A stretch of DNA of 64,000 nt from Paracoccaceae bacterium (GTDB taxonomy: Bacteria > Pseudomonadota > Alphaproteobacteria > Rhodobacterales > Rhodobacteraceae), in contig PAQV01000050.1 in the NCBI GenBank assembly GCA_002709405.1, positions 1 to 64,000 of the forward strand. The letters run 5' to 3'. Position 1 is the first letter of the stretch. Each line of letters opens with the position of its first letter. Shown here piece by piece: positions 36,314 through 44,953 of the stretch. The notes under the pieces are model-generated. The model did no database searches, was not told the DNA's origin, and was given only the letters and a program-made list of their open reading frames with translations. A program made the translations under genes and the position numbers.

Positions 36314-37618
36314 TTACGCGCTTGGTCCCCGGGCGCGGCGAAGATCCCGGGCGTCTGCCCAGGCGTACCAGCGGCTGAGCAGGGCCGCTCCCTGGCGGGA
36401 GAAGGGCTGGAACGGGACCGTGTCGAAGGGCAGGTCGTCCAGCGCTGTGTCTGCCCCGGGCTTGCCCAGGATCCGGCGGGCAAGCTTCATGCCCAGGTAG
36501 ACGCTGCGGGTCACGCCCGATCCGCAGTACCCTCCGGCCAGCCAGACCCCGTCGACCTTGCCCAGGTGCGGGCTGTGGTCGGGGGTGTAGGCGATGCGCC
36601 CGGACCAGGCGTGGTCGAAGGACGTGCCCTCCAGCTGCGGGAAGACGCGGGTCACGGCGCGGCCGAAGACGGTCTTGCAGGCCTCGGGCCCCGCACCGGC
36701 CCGGGCCAGCCGGCCGCCGAAGATGAACCGGGTGCCGTCGGGCGTGGGGCGGTACCACATGAAGACCCGGCCGCTTTCGCCGAACATCCGGCCCCTGGGC
36801 GTCAGCTGCGCCATCTGCCCTGGCGGCAGGGGGCTGGTGGTCACGACAAAGGTTTCGATGGGCACGACGCGCTTGGCCAGGGCCCGGGTGGGGCGGCCGG
36901 AATAGGCGTTCGAGGCCAGCACGACCTCGGTTGCGCGCAGGGTGCCCTTGGGGGTGTTCAGCTCTACCCCGCCCGGGGCCGAGCGGATCGCGGTGACCGG
37001 GCAGGCGGGGACCAGAAGCGCCCCGGCCTCGGCGGCAATGCGGGCCAGCTCCAGCACCAGCTTGCGCGGGTGCACGCCGCCGTCGCGGTGATAGATCGCC
37101 CCACCCCGGTAGAAGTCGCTGCCGATCTCGGCCCGCTGGTCGGCCTGGGCGACGATGGCCGTCTCCAGGCCCAGGTTGCGCCCCAGCCAGTCGCATTCGC
37201 GGGCCATGGACTCGCGGTCGGCATCGGTGCGCGCCCCGCGGAACCGGCCGCGCATCTGCAGGTCGCAATCCAGCCCTTCCTCGTGGATCAGCGCCTCAAA
37301 ATGATCCAGCGCCAGCAGGCCCTCGCGCATCAGGGCCAGGGTCTTGGTTTCCCCGTAGCGGGCCAGCAGCCCGGCCGAGCCCAGCTTGTGAAAGCTGGGG
37401 CCGACCATGCCGCCATTGCGCGAGGACGCCCCGGCGCCGATCCGCCCGGCCTCCAGCACGGCGACGGAACGCCCGGCCCGGGCCAGGTGCAGGGCTGTCG
37501 ACAACCCGGTAAAGCCCGCGCCGACCACGGCGATGTCGACCCGGTCGGGCAGGGGGGCGGCCGCGTCATACTCCGGTTCGGGCAACCCGGTGTCCCAATA
37601 GATCGACTGGCCGCGCAT
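36314..37618 (-). CDS. FAD-dependent oxidoreductase, PuuB/gamma-glutamylputrescine-oxidase-like
   Basis: A 434-residue DAO-family flavoprotein. It has the nucleotide motif VAVVGAGFTGLSTALHLARAG, then RIGAGASSRNGGMVGPSFHKLG and a C-terminal WSGRIAYTPDHSPHLGKVDGVWLAGGYCGSGVTRS. This resembles PuuB and sarcosine-oxidase-like enzymes that oxidise a secondary or primary amine and release an aldehyde or oxo acid. It is the last gene of the minus-strand operon that starts with the PotA-like gene at 43822. Three bases separate it from the DUF1028 gene. Confidence 0.88.
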   Translation of the reverse strand: MRGQSIYWDTGLPEPEYDAAAPLPDRVDIAVVGAGFTGLSTALHLARAGRSVAVLEAGRIGAGASSRNGGMVGPSFHKLGSAGLLARYGETKTLALMREGLLALDHFEALIHEEGLDCDLQMRGRFRGARTDADRESMARECDWLGRNLGLETAIVAQADQRAEIGSDFYRGGAIYHRDGGVHPRKLVLELARIAAEAGALLVPACPVTAIRSAPGGVELNTPKGTLRATEVVLASNAYSGRPTRALAKRVVPIETFVVTTSPLPPGQMAQLTPRGRMFGESGRVFMWYRPTPDGTRFIFGGRLARAGAGPEACKTVFGRAVTRVFPQLEGTSFDHAWSGRIAYTPDHSPHLGKVDGVWLAGGYCGSGVTRSVYLGMKLARRILGKPGADTALDDLPFDTVPFQPFSRQGAALLSRWYAWADARDLRRARGPSA

Positions 37619-37622
37619 GGTC

Positions 37623-38384
37623 TTAGTCCCTCAGGGTCCAGTTGGCCCGCTGGCGGGCGGTGGGAAAGCGGGCCTCCAGGCCCAGCTCGGCGATGCGGTC
37701 GATGCTGGCGTCGAACAGCCGCCGCCAAACCGGCAGGCCGTCGGGTTCCAGGGCCACCTGGCGCAGCAGGCCCGAGCGGTCGCCATAGGCGGCGTAAAGG
37801 GCGCGCAGATCCTCGATCGCGCGGCCGTCGGAGATGTCGATGCGCAGGTCCATGGCATCGATCCCGTGCTCTCCGGTCACGCGCAGGGCGGCCGATTGCA
37901 GCGGGTCGAGCACCTCTCCGCCGGCATCGCGCCCGGCTTCCAGGGCCAGCATCAGACGGTCGCCCAGGGGGGCATCCTCGGCCGCGACGAAGGCGGCGGC
38001 CATGGCATCGGTCACGCCGTCGTTGTCCAGGATGTTGCCAAGGGCCAGGCAATCGGTGTCGATGCTGTGGGTATAGATCGAGTACATCCGCCGGCCGTGG
38101 TAGACGGCGGCCCGGCCACGGGCATCGAGGGCACCCAGCTGCCGCCATTCGATGTCATCCGAGGATGTCGACACGCGCGACACGCTGTTTTCGGCGTCCA
38201 GCCCTTCGGACAGGAGGGAAATGCCCAGGTCGCCGAGGCGGCTGTCGGTGCGGTGCTGGGACAGGAAGGCGCCCTTGCCATGGGCCAGCCGCAGGCAGCG
38301 GCTGCCGACGGCCAGGTCCGATGTTGTCACCGCGCCGCCGAAGGCACCGGTGCGCGGGCATCGCCCGATGATGGAAAACGTCAT
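37623..38384 (-). CDS. DUF1028 family protein (Ntn-hydrolase-like)
   Basis: A 253-residue protein starting MTFSIIGRCPRTGAFGGAVTTS, the DUF1028 N terminus. It continues with SQHRTDSRLGDLGISLLSEG, CLALGNILDN and DPLQSAALRVTG, which are typical. The family is thought to have an Ntn-hydrolase fold but has no proven reaction that I know. It is a paralogue of the protein encoded at 45886-46557. It sits between an amidohydrolase and an amine oxidase, so it probably handles an amide or ureido intermediate. A start at 38384 is chosen; the upstream extension is a shadow. Confidence 0.85.
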   Translation of the reverse strand: MTFSIIGRCPRTGAFGGAVTTSDLAVGSRCLRLAHGKGAFLSQHRTDSRLGDLGISLLSEGLDAENSVSRVSTSSDDIEWRQLGALDARGRAAVYHGRRMYSIYTHSIDTDCLALGNILDNDGVTDAMAAAFVAAEDAPLGDRLMLALEAGRDAGGEVLDPLQSAALRVTGEHGIDAMDLRIDISDGRAIEDLRALYAAYGDRSGLLRQVALEPDGLPVWRRLFDASIDRIAELGLEARFPTARQRANWTLRD

Positions 38385-38460
38385 GTGGGTCTCTTCCCTT
38401 GGTCTGGCCCCCGAAATAGCCCCCGGTTTGACCTGGATGCGGTCGTTGTCGCAGCCATGG

Positions 38461-39828
38461 TCAGGCCGGGTCGGTTGCCGGCAGTGGCACGCCACGGTCT
38501 TCCGCCGCGAACTTGTGCCACAGGCTTTCGGTGGCGGACTGGCCGGCGGCCAGCACCTCTGTTTCGTCCATTGTCGTCAGCTGCCCGTCGCGCATCAGGA
38601 AACGCCCGTCGACCATCGTGTCGGTGACCAGGCCCGGGTGGCCGTAGTGCAGCAGGTTCGAAATGGCCGACACGCGGGGCGTCATCGCCGGAGCCATCAG
38701 GTTGAAGACGGCCAGGTCGGCCTTCATGCCGGGCGCGATGCGGCCGATGCCGGGGTGGTCCAGCGCCCGGGCGGCATTGACCGTGACGTAGTCGAACACG
38801 GTCTGTGGCGCGGGCGAGACCGACCGGCCAAAGGCTCCGCGGTGCAGGGTCATGGCCATCTTCATGGCGTGGAACATGTCCTCGGTCATGTTGTCGGTGC
38901 CAAGGACGATCTTCACCCCGTGATCCAGGATCGCCTTCATCGGCAGCGGATGAGGGCCCTTGGCCGACATGGACGCCGGGCAATGGGCCAGCCAGGTGCC
39001 GGTTTCGGCCAGCCGGGCCACGTCGCTTTCGGTGCAGAAGGTCCAGTGCACGGCCAGCAGGTCCTCGCCCAGGAAATCGTTGCGGTCGAGGTATTCGGTG
39101 GACGTGCAGCCGTGCAGCTTTTCCACCTGTTCCTTTTCGCTGATGATCTGGCTCAGGTGCACTGTCCGGCGCAGCCCGTGCTGGCGGGCCATGTCGGTCA
39201 GCTGGCCCAGCATCCAGGGCGAGCAATTGTCCGGGCCATGGGCCGCGATCATCACGCGCACCCGGTCGTTTTCCGCCCCGTGGAAGCGGTCGATCAGGGC
39301 GCGGGTGCGGTCCAGGAAGGTCTCGCCGAAGGCCCGGTCGAAACGGTATCCGCCCCCTGCCACCTCGGTCGTCACCGCGTCGGCGCAGCTTTCGGCCAGC
39401 CACAGGCGCATTCCGGTTTCGATCATCGCGGGCGCGTAATCGGCCACGTGGCGCAGCGGGTCGACCATGGTTGTCGTGCCCGATCGGATCGCCTCGGCGC
39501 AGGCCAGTTTCGCGATGGCCGCCCGTTCGGCCGGGTCCAGCAGGTAGGAGGCCGGGACCATGTACTGGTAGACGAGGTTGCCCTCGATATCCTCGATCGT
39601 GCCGCGCAGGGCCAGCAGGACGGCATGGGTATGCGCATTGATCAGGCCGGGCGACACCAGCCGGCCGGTCATGTCGACAGGCTCGAAATCGGCGAAATCG
39701 GTTCCGGTCAGGGTCTCGGGCAGGGCGACGATGCGGTCGTCCTCGATGGCCACGTGGGCGGCGCGGATTTCCGGCGTTCCGCTGTCATGGCTGACAATGC
39801 GGGCGTTCTTCAGCAGCAGGCGGGTCAT
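38461..39828 (-). CDS. Amidohydrolase (COG0402, cytosine-deaminase/AtzA-like)
   Basis: A 455-residue metal-dependent hydrolase. The ligands are seen in LINAHTHAVL (HxH), the AAHGPDNCSPW segment, RRTVHLSQIISEKEQVEKL (His) and KIVLGTDNMTEDMF (Asp). The C-terminal GIGRIAPGMKADLAVFNL closes the composite beta domain. Family members deaminate or dechlorinate ring amines, or open cyclic ureides, so the substrate remains open. Its ATG overlaps the PotC-like permease stop, which ties it to uptake by that importer. Confidence 0.9.
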   Translation of the reverse strand: MTRLLLKNARIVSHDSGTPEIRAAHVAIEDDRIVALPETLTGTDFADFEPVDMTGRLVSPGLINAHTHAVLLALRGTIEDIEGNLVYQYMVPASYLLDPAERAAIAKLACAEAIRSGTTTMVDPLRHVADYAPAMIETGMRLWLAESCADAVTTEVAGGGYRFDRAFGETFLDRTRALIDRFHGAENDRVRVMIAAHGPDNCSPWMLGQLTDMARQHGLRRTVHLSQIISEKEQVEKLHGCTSTEYLDRNDFLGEDLLAVHWTFCTESDVARLAETGTWLAHCPASMSAKGPHPLPMKAILDHGVKIVLGTDNMTEDMFHAMKMAMTLHRGAFGRSVSPAPQTVFDYVTVNAARALDHPGIGRIAPGMKADLAVFNLMAPAMTPRVSAISNLLHYGHPGLVTDTMVDGRFLMRDGQLTTMDETEVLAAGQSATESLWHKFAAEDRGVPLPATDPA

Positions 39829-40601
39829 GAGCGGCGCAGCGCCCCTATGGCCGTCACGATCAGGGTCAGGATGACCAGCAGCGTCGCGACCGAGGCGATG
39901 GTCGGGTCGATGTTGTCCTGGATGCCCTCCCAGATCTGCTTGGGCAGGGTCGTGACCCGGCGCACGGTGATGAAGAGCACGCCGACGATTTCGTCGAAAC
40001 TGACGATGAAGGCGAAGACAAAGCCGGTCAGCATGCCCGGCCGGGCGGCGGGCACGATCACCGCCATGACCGTCTGGCGGACCGATGCGCCCAGCGAGCG
40101 GGCGGCGCGGGGGATGTTGCGGTCGAGGTTGGCCAGGGCGGCAAAGACCGAGATCGACACGTAGGGAAGGGCCAGCAGCGTATGGGCCAGGATCACGCCG
40201 GTCGAGGTGTCGATCAGGCCCAGCTTGACCCAGAACCGGTAGAAGCCCAGCGACTGGACGACGGGGGGCACCAGGATCGGGGTGATCAGCACCCAGCGGG
40301 CAATGGCCGAGGCCCGGTCCGACAGGAACCAGCAGCCGATGGCAAAGCTGGTGCCCAGCACGGTGGCGCAGGTGGCGACGATGGTGCCGATCCAGATGCT
40401 GGTCCAGGTGGCCTTCAGCCAGTCGGGCGAGGCAAAGTAATTGGCGTAGTGCTGAAGCGACAGGTGCTCCTTGGGCAGGCCGATATAGCTGGTGTCGGTC
40501 AGCGACACCGGGATGACCACCAGCAGGGGCAGCACCAGGAAGGCCGTGACCATCCATGCGCCGGTCTGAAAGAAGATGCGAAAGGGCGAGACGGGCATCA
40601 T
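39825..40601 (-). CDS. Pot-type ABC importer permease (PotC-like)
   Basis: A 258-residue permease with six hydrophobic segments. The coupling loop is NIPRAARSLGASVRQTVMAVIVPAARPG, followed by FAFIVSFDEIVGVLFITVRRVTTLPKQIWEGIQDNIDPTIA, the PotC-type end. The chosen ATG at 40601 (MMPVSPFRIF) overlaps the PotB-like stop. It pairs with the permease encoded at 40598-41440. Confidence 0.9.
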   Translation of the reverse strand: MMPVSPFRIFFQTGAWMVTAFLVLPLLVVIPVSLTDTSYIGLPKEHLSLQHYANYFASPDWLKATWTSIWIGTIVATCATVLGTSFAIGCWFLSDRASAIARWVLITPILVPPVVQSLGFYRFWVKLGLIDTSTGVILAHTLLALPYVSISVFAALANLDRNIPRAARSLGASVRQTVMAVIVPAARPGMLTGFVFAFIVSFDEIVGVLFITVRRVTTLPKQIWEGIQDNIDPTIASVATLLVILTLIVTAIGALRRS

Positions 40602-41440
40602 TTCCGCTCCAGTAGCGCGTTGCGCAGGTTGACGAAGCGGGCGGCGATCAGCAGCACCAGGGCGGTGGCGATCAGCAGGATCACCGACAGGGCGGATCCC
40701 AGGCCCCAGGCCAGGAATTCCTGGATCTGGTAGGTGATGTATTCCGAAATCATCAGGACGCGGCCGCCTCCCAGCAGGGCGGGGGTGACGTAAAAGCCCA
40801 GAGACAGCACGAAGACCAGCAGCGCGCCGGACATCACGCCGGGCAGGGTCTGGGGAAAATAGACCTGGCGGAAGGCCGTCCATTCGCTGGCCCCCAGGCC
40901 GCGGGCGGCCTTGACGTAGGCGTCGGGGATGCCGCGCATGTTGGTCAGCATGGGCAGGATGGCAAAGGGCAGCATGACGTGGATCATGGCCACCAGCACG
41001 CCGAATTCGTTGTGCATCAGGCGCAGGGGGCTGTCGATGAGGCCCGCGCCGCGCAGGCTGTCGTTGACCAGGCCCGACCGGCCCAGCAGCACGATCCAGC
41101 TGAACGACCGGATCAGCACCGAGACCCAGAAGGGCAGGATGACCAGGGCCAGCATCAGGGGCGTCAGGCGGCCGGCGTAATTGCTGATGGCATAGGCCAC
41201 GATATAGCCCAGCAGCACGCAGCCGACCGTGGTGACGGCGGCAACGCGGAAGGTCAGCACGAAGCTTGTCTTGACCGCGTTCGATTGCGCGGCCTTGGCG
41301 AAATTGCCGAACCCGCTGGCCGGCTCGGTCACCGAAATCTGCCAGATCCCCAGCACGGGCACGATATAGAAGGCGATCATGATCGCCAGGGCAGGCAGGA
41401 CCAGCAACCAGTATTGGGTCTTTTCACCAAGACGCGGCAT
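40598..41440 (-). CDS. Pot-type ABC importer permease (PotB-like)
   Basis: A 280-residue permease starting MPRLGEKTQYWLLVLPALAIM. It has six hydrophobic segments, the PotB segment LPFWVSVLIRSFSWIVLLG and the coupling loop YVKAARGLGASEWTAFRQVYFPQTLPG. It lies 75 bp after the binding-protein gene, with a hairpin in the gap. Confidence 0.9.
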   Translation of the reverse strand: MPRLGEKTQYWLLVLPALAIMIAFYIVPVLGIWQISVTEPASGFGNFAKAAQSNAVKTSFVLTFRVAAVTTVGCVLLGYIVAYAISNYAGRLTPLMLALVILPFWVSVLIRSFSWIVLLGRSGLVNDSLRGAGLIDSPLRLMHNEFGVLVAMIHVMLPFAILPMLTNMRGIPDAYVKAARGLGASEWTAFRQVYFPQTLPGVMSGALLVFVLSLGFYVTPALLGGGRVLMISEYITYQIQEFLAWGLGSALSVILLIATALVLLIAARFVNLRNALLERK

Positions 41441-41471
41441 GGCAACTCCGGGGGCAGGGTATTGCAGGGGT

Positions 41472-41496
41472 GGGGACCGGCGCGACCGCCGGCCCC
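41472..41496 (-). terminator. Intercistronic hairpin after the binding-protein gene
   Basis: CCGGCG and CGCCGG pair around a CGAC loop, and the stem is extended by GGGG/CCCC across a single bulged A. It lies about 20 bases after the binding-protein stop and before the permease genes. No T-run is present. Confidence 0.6.
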
Positions 41497-41515
41497 CGGG
41501 TTTGATCCGGTCGGA

Positions 41516-42649
41516 TCAGTTGATCAGGGCGTCGATGTACATCTCTTCGGCCGACACCTGGTTCTTCGCGTACCATTCGTCGTTGTAAAGGATCTGCGTG
41601 GCCAGGTTTTCCGGGCTCGACGGGTTCCAGGGGGCCAGCTCGGCCGGCACCAGGGCGGCGGCCTCGGGGTTGATCGGGCCCGAGCCGATCATTTCCAGCC
41701 ACTTGACCTGCAACGCCGGATCCTGGGCGTGGGCAATGAACTTCATCACTTCTTCGCTGCCGGCCGGGTTGTCCTTGGGCACGACCCAGATCCCCGGAGC
41801 GATGACACCGCCGTTGAACGACACCTGGAACGCGCCTTCGTCCATCTGGTCCTTCAGCAGGTGCGCGCGGGTCGACCAGATGTTGCCGATGGCCACTTCT
41901 TCCTGCAGGAACAGGTTCTGGCTGTCGCTGCCCGAGCCCCAGACGATGATGTTGTCACGCAGCTCGCGGAACTTGGCGATGGCCGCGGCGATGCCGTCTT
42001 CGGTGCCCAGCACCTCGTAGACATCTTCCGGAGCGACCCCCTGGGCCATGGTCGCGCTTTCCAGCTGGCCGCGCACCGACTTGCGGAAGGTCCGCATGCC
42101 CGGGAAGTCCTTGACGTTCCAGACATCTTCCCAGCTTTGCGGCACGTTGCCGCCCAGCATCTTGGGGTTGGTGGCCAGCACGTAGGAATAGACATAGTTG
42201 CCCACGCCGTTGGTGTAGGCCGTGCCTTCCAGCACCTTGGACTTGTCGACGATGGAATAGTCGATGGGCTGGCTCATGCCCTGTTGTTCCAGGATGATGG
42301 CCGACCCCGCGCCGCTGTCGCACAGGTCCCATACCACCGCGCCGCTTTCGACCATGGCCCGGATCTTCCCGGCCGAAGGGCCCGATCCGTCGACGACAAC
42401 CGGAATGCCCGTTTCGGCGGTGTAGGTGTCGCACATCACTTCCTGCAGCACGTCCTTGGCCGTGCCGCCCCAGTTGACGACGACGATCTCTTTCGCCTGG
42501 GCCGAGACCTTGGAGTTCAGTGCCGGAAGGATCCCCAGCGCGCCCATCGCGGCGATAAAGCCCCGGCGGGTCAGACGCCCTTGCTTGTAGCGTTCCACCG
42601 CGATTTCCGCGATGTCGCGCTTGGCTTCGAAATCGGTCGTTTCGGTCAT
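41516..42649 (-). CDS. Spermidine/putrescine-type periplasmic binding protein (PotD-like), Tat signal
   Basis: A 377-residue binding protein. A 25-residue charged leader precedes the twin-arginine motif LTRRGFIAAMGALGILP, with cleavage probably after KVSAQA. The mature protein starts KEIVVVNWGGTAKDVLQEVMCDTY and carries SIVDKSKVLEG, NVKDFPGMRTF, LWSTRAH-like and ANLATQILYND segments typical of family 1 binding proteins. It is preceded by the PotA-like gene and followed by the permeases. The ligand is unknown; the linked amidohydrolase, DUF1028 protein and amine oxidase suggest a nitrogen-rich metabolite. Confidence 0.92.
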   Translation of the reverse strand: MTETTDFEAKRDIAEIAVERYKQGRLTRRGFIAAMGALGILPALNSKVSAQAKEIVVVNWGGTAKDVLQEVMCDTYTAETGIPVVVDGSGPSAGKIRAMVESGAVVWDLCDSGAGSAIILEQQGMSQPIDYSIVDKSKVLEGTAYTNGVGNYVYSYVLATNPKMLGGNVPQSWEDVWNVKDFPGMRTFRKSVRGQLESATMAQGVAPEDVYEVLGTEDGIAAAIAKFRELRDNIIVWGSGSDSQNLFLQEEVAIGNIWSTRAHLLKDQMDEGAFQVSFNGGVIAPGIWVVPKDNPAGSEEVMKFIAHAQDPALQVKWLEMIGSGPINPEAAALVPAELAPWNPSSPENLATQILYNDEWYAKNQVSAEEMYIDALIN

Positions 42650-42751
42650 GGTCGTCTCCTTGTCGTGGGTGCCTTGTTGTTCGGCTTTGAGGGTCGTTGG
42701 TGTGCGGCCCCGGGGGACCGTTTGGAGGGTCGTTTCGGCGTTATGCCCGGG

Positions 42752-43822
42752 TCATTCCGGGGCCAGCAGGACGCAGGCATCCCGGTCCCAGCCGATGCTG
42801 ACGGGCAGGTCCGGGGCCGGGGTGATGTCGGTCTTCCAGGTCGGGCAGGACACCAGCAGGTCGCCCAGCGTGTCATGGGTCACGATGACCTGGCAGCGCT
42901 CGCCCAGGTAGCTGACCTGGCGGACGCGGGCGGGCAGGAATTCCTCGCCGGGAGCGGCCAGCCGCAGCCGTTCGGGCCGCAGGGCCGCCCGGGCCTGGCC
43001 GCTGCGCGGCCCGTTTTCCGAGGCAATGGCCGGAAAACTGGCGCCCTTGGCTTCGCAATGCAGCAGGTCGCCCTCGGCGCCCGTGACCGTCACGTCGATG
43101 AAGTTCGACTTGCCCAGGAAATCGGCGACAAAGCTGTTGACCGGCCGGTTGTACAGCTCGCCCGGCTTGCCGTCCTGCTGGATCTTGCCGTCCTTCAGGA
43201 TGACGATCCGGTCGGACATCGACAGGGCCTCTTCCTGGTCGTGGGTGACGTAGATGAAGGTCACGCCCAGCCGGTCGTGCAGGGCCTTCAGCTCCCACTG
43301 CAGATCCGCCCGCAGCTTCTTGTCCAGCGCCGAGAGCGGTTCATCCAGCAACAGCACCTGCGGGTGGAACGACAGGGCCCGGGCCAAGGCCACGCGCTGC
43401 TGCTGGCCGCCGGACAATTGCGAGGGCATCCGGTCGGCATATTGGCCCATCTGCACCAGGTCGAGGCATTCATCCACCCGCGCCCGGATCTCGGCCGCGG
43501 GGCGTTTGCGCACCTTCAGCGGAAAGGCCACGTTGTCGCGCACGGTCATCGTCGGAAACAGGGCATAGCCCTGGAAGACCATGCCGAAATCGCGGTGCTC
43601 GGGGGGCTGGCGGGTGATGTCGGTGTCGCGCAGGGCGATGCGCCCCTCGTCCAGGGTGATGAACCCGGCAATCGCGCTCAGCAGGGTGGTCTTGCCCGAC
43701 CCGGAGGGGCCCAGCAGGGTCAGGAACTCTCCGTCGGCAATGTCCTGGCTGACGTGGTCCAGAGCATGGACGTCGCCATAGCGTTTCACGGCATTGCTGA
43801 CGGACAGGATGGGTGTGGTCAT
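42752..43822 (-). CDS. Pot-type ABC importer ATPase (PotA-like)
   Basis: A 356-residue ATPase and the first gene of the minus-strand operon 43822-36314. Walker A is GPSGSGKTT, the Q-loop FQGYALFPT, the signature LSGGQQQR and Walker B VLLLDEPLSALD. A TOBE domain occupies about residues 270-350. The 102-bp gap to the binding-protein gene has no clear signal. A LysR-type box lies 85 bp upstream of its start. Confidence 0.92.
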   Translation of the reverse strand: MTTPILSVSNAVKRYGDVHALDHVSQDIADGEFLTLLGPSGSGKTTLLSAIAGFITLDEGRIALRDTDITRQPPEHRDFGMVFQGYALFPTMTVRDNVAFPLKVRKRPAAEIRARVDECLDLVQMGQYADRMPSQLSGGQQQRVALARALSFHPQVLLLDEPLSALDKKLRADLQWELKALHDRLGVTFIYVTHDQEEALSMSDRIVILKDGKIQQDGKPGELYNRPVNSFVADFLGKSNFIDVTVTGAEGDLLHCEAKGASFPAIASENGPRSGQARAALRPERLRLAAPGEEFLPARVRQVSYLGERCQVIVTHDTLGDLLVSCPTWKTDITPAPDLPVSIGWDRDACVLLAPE

Positions 43823-43906
43823 GGTGTCCCCGGATCGGATTGCGTGCCGGCCAGCGTAAGAATGCGGCCCGTGTCACGATCATGGGATCACGCGTGTTCT
43901 ACACAA

Positions 43907-43921
43907 TGAAATAAAATATTC
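43907..43921 (+). promoter_or_regulatory. Box TGAAATAAAATATTC upstream of the PotA-like gene
   Basis: This AT-rich 15-mer matches 13 of 15 bases of TGAAATAAAATTTCC at 44898-44884 on the other strand, in front of the LysR gene. Both lie in the only AT-rich patches of this region. It is a candidate binding site for the LysR protein encoded at 43943-44854. A nearby near-palindrome (AATAA-CCCGGGA-TTATT, about 43930-43946) overlaps the lysR stop. Confidence 0.5.
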
Positions 43922-43942
43922 GGGTGGGGTAATAACCCGGGA

Positions 43943-44854
43943 TTATTGCTCGCTGCCCTGATCGCTTGCATCGGGGGCCAGGTAATCGGCCACGAATTCC
44001 TGGAACTGGATGGCCAGGTTCGACGTCGGGAACAGGTTTGACTGGATCGCGTACATCTCCAGCGGCAGTTCCGGCTGGGTCGGGCGCACGGCAATGCCCT
44101 CGTGGCCGGGGCCGATCAGGGCGAAACTGTCCACCAGGGCCACGCCCAGCCCGCTTTTGACCATTTCGAGGGCAGTTGCCGTGTGGCGGACCTCGCAGAA
44201 ATAGCGCCGTTCCAAGCCCTGGGCGGAGAACACCGAATCGACGGCCTGCCCCAGGGGCGTGTTGCTGGCGTAAGAGATATGGCGCACGTGGTTGAGGTCG
44301 GTGATGCGGATCTGCTGTGACAGGGCCAGTTCGTGATCCTTCGGACAGGCGCACATCAGCCGGCCGTGCCCCAGCGCGCGGACCGACAGGGCCGAGCGGC
44401 GCGGCCCGGTGATCGACAGGCCCAGATCGGCCCGGCCGCTCAGCAGGCGGCGGGTGATTTCCTCGATGTTTCCAAGCTCTATGGACACCTGCAGCTTTGG
44501 GCGCGTGCGCACGAAATCGGCCAGGATACGGGGCAGGATGCCGTGCCCGATGGACGGGGTGGCCACGATGTTCAGCCGCCCGATGGTGCCGCCGCGCAAT
44601 TCGTCGATGATGTCGGCCACGCGCTTTTGCTGCATGAACAGGTGCTGCGCCTCTTGCGCGATGTGCAGCGCCTCGCGGGTGGGCACCAGCCGGCCGTGTT
44701 CGCGTTTGAACAGGGGAAAGCCCACCAGGTCTTCGGTATGGCGGATCATGTTGCTGACCGCCGGCTGGCTGACCGACAAAAGTTCGGCGGCGCGGGCGGT
44801 GGTGCCGACCTCGATGACGGTCGACAGGACTTCGAGCTGCCGGGCGTTGATCAC
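43943..44854 (-). CDS. LysR-family transcriptional regulator
   Basis: A 303-residue LysR protein. The helix-turn-helix lies at residues 4-60 (LEVLSTVIEVGTTARAAELLSVSQPAVSNMIRHTEDLVGFPLFKRE), and the ligand domain includes GRLNIVATPSIGHGILPRIL, RADLGLSITG and MVKSGLGVALVDSFAL. It resembles NocR/OccR-like regulators of amino-acid and opine use. It sits between the minus-strand importer operon and the divergent N-carbamoyl-D-amino acid hydrolase. The shared box upstream of both suggests it controls both sides. Confidence 0.9.
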   Translation of the reverse strand: MINARQLEVLSTVIEVGTTARAAELLSVSQPAVSNMIRHTEDLVGFPLFKREHGRLVPTREALHIAQEAQHLFMQQKRVADIIDELRGGTIGRLNIVATPSIGHGILPRILADFVRTRPKLQVSIELGNIEEITRRLLSGRADLGLSITGPRRSALSVRALGHGRLMCACPKDHELALSQQIRITDLNHVRHISYASNTPLGQAVDSVFSAQGLERRYFCEVRHTATALEMVKSGLGVALVDSFALIGPGHEGIAVRPTQPELPLEMYAIQSNLFPTSNLAIQFQEFVADYLAPDASDQGSEQ

Positions 44855-44871
44855 ATCAATAACCTGAGTTT

Positions 44872-44898
44872 ATTTCCTTAGTGGGAAATTTTATTTCA
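44872..44898. promoter_or_regulatory. Divergent regulatory region with inverted repeat and repeated box
   Basis: ATTTCC-N6-GGAAAT (44872-44889) is a perfect 6-bp inverted repeat. The overlapping minus-strand sequence TGAAATAAAATTTCC (44898-44884) repeats the box found before the PotA-like gene. It lies 18-45 bp upstream of lysR and about 60 bp upstream of the hydrolase. It is a likely LysR site by position. Confidence 0.5.
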
Positions 44899-44953
44899 CA
44901 CTGATGTGGCCCCTGTCTAGCAACGAAGGAAACCCCCGCAGCAGGAGAGCTGA

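Noticed and set aside
40979-43909. A 976-codon plus-strand open frame
   Set aside because: It is antisense to the Pot-type permease, binding-protein and ATPase genes, all of which show clear motifs; the frame is a codon-bias shadow.
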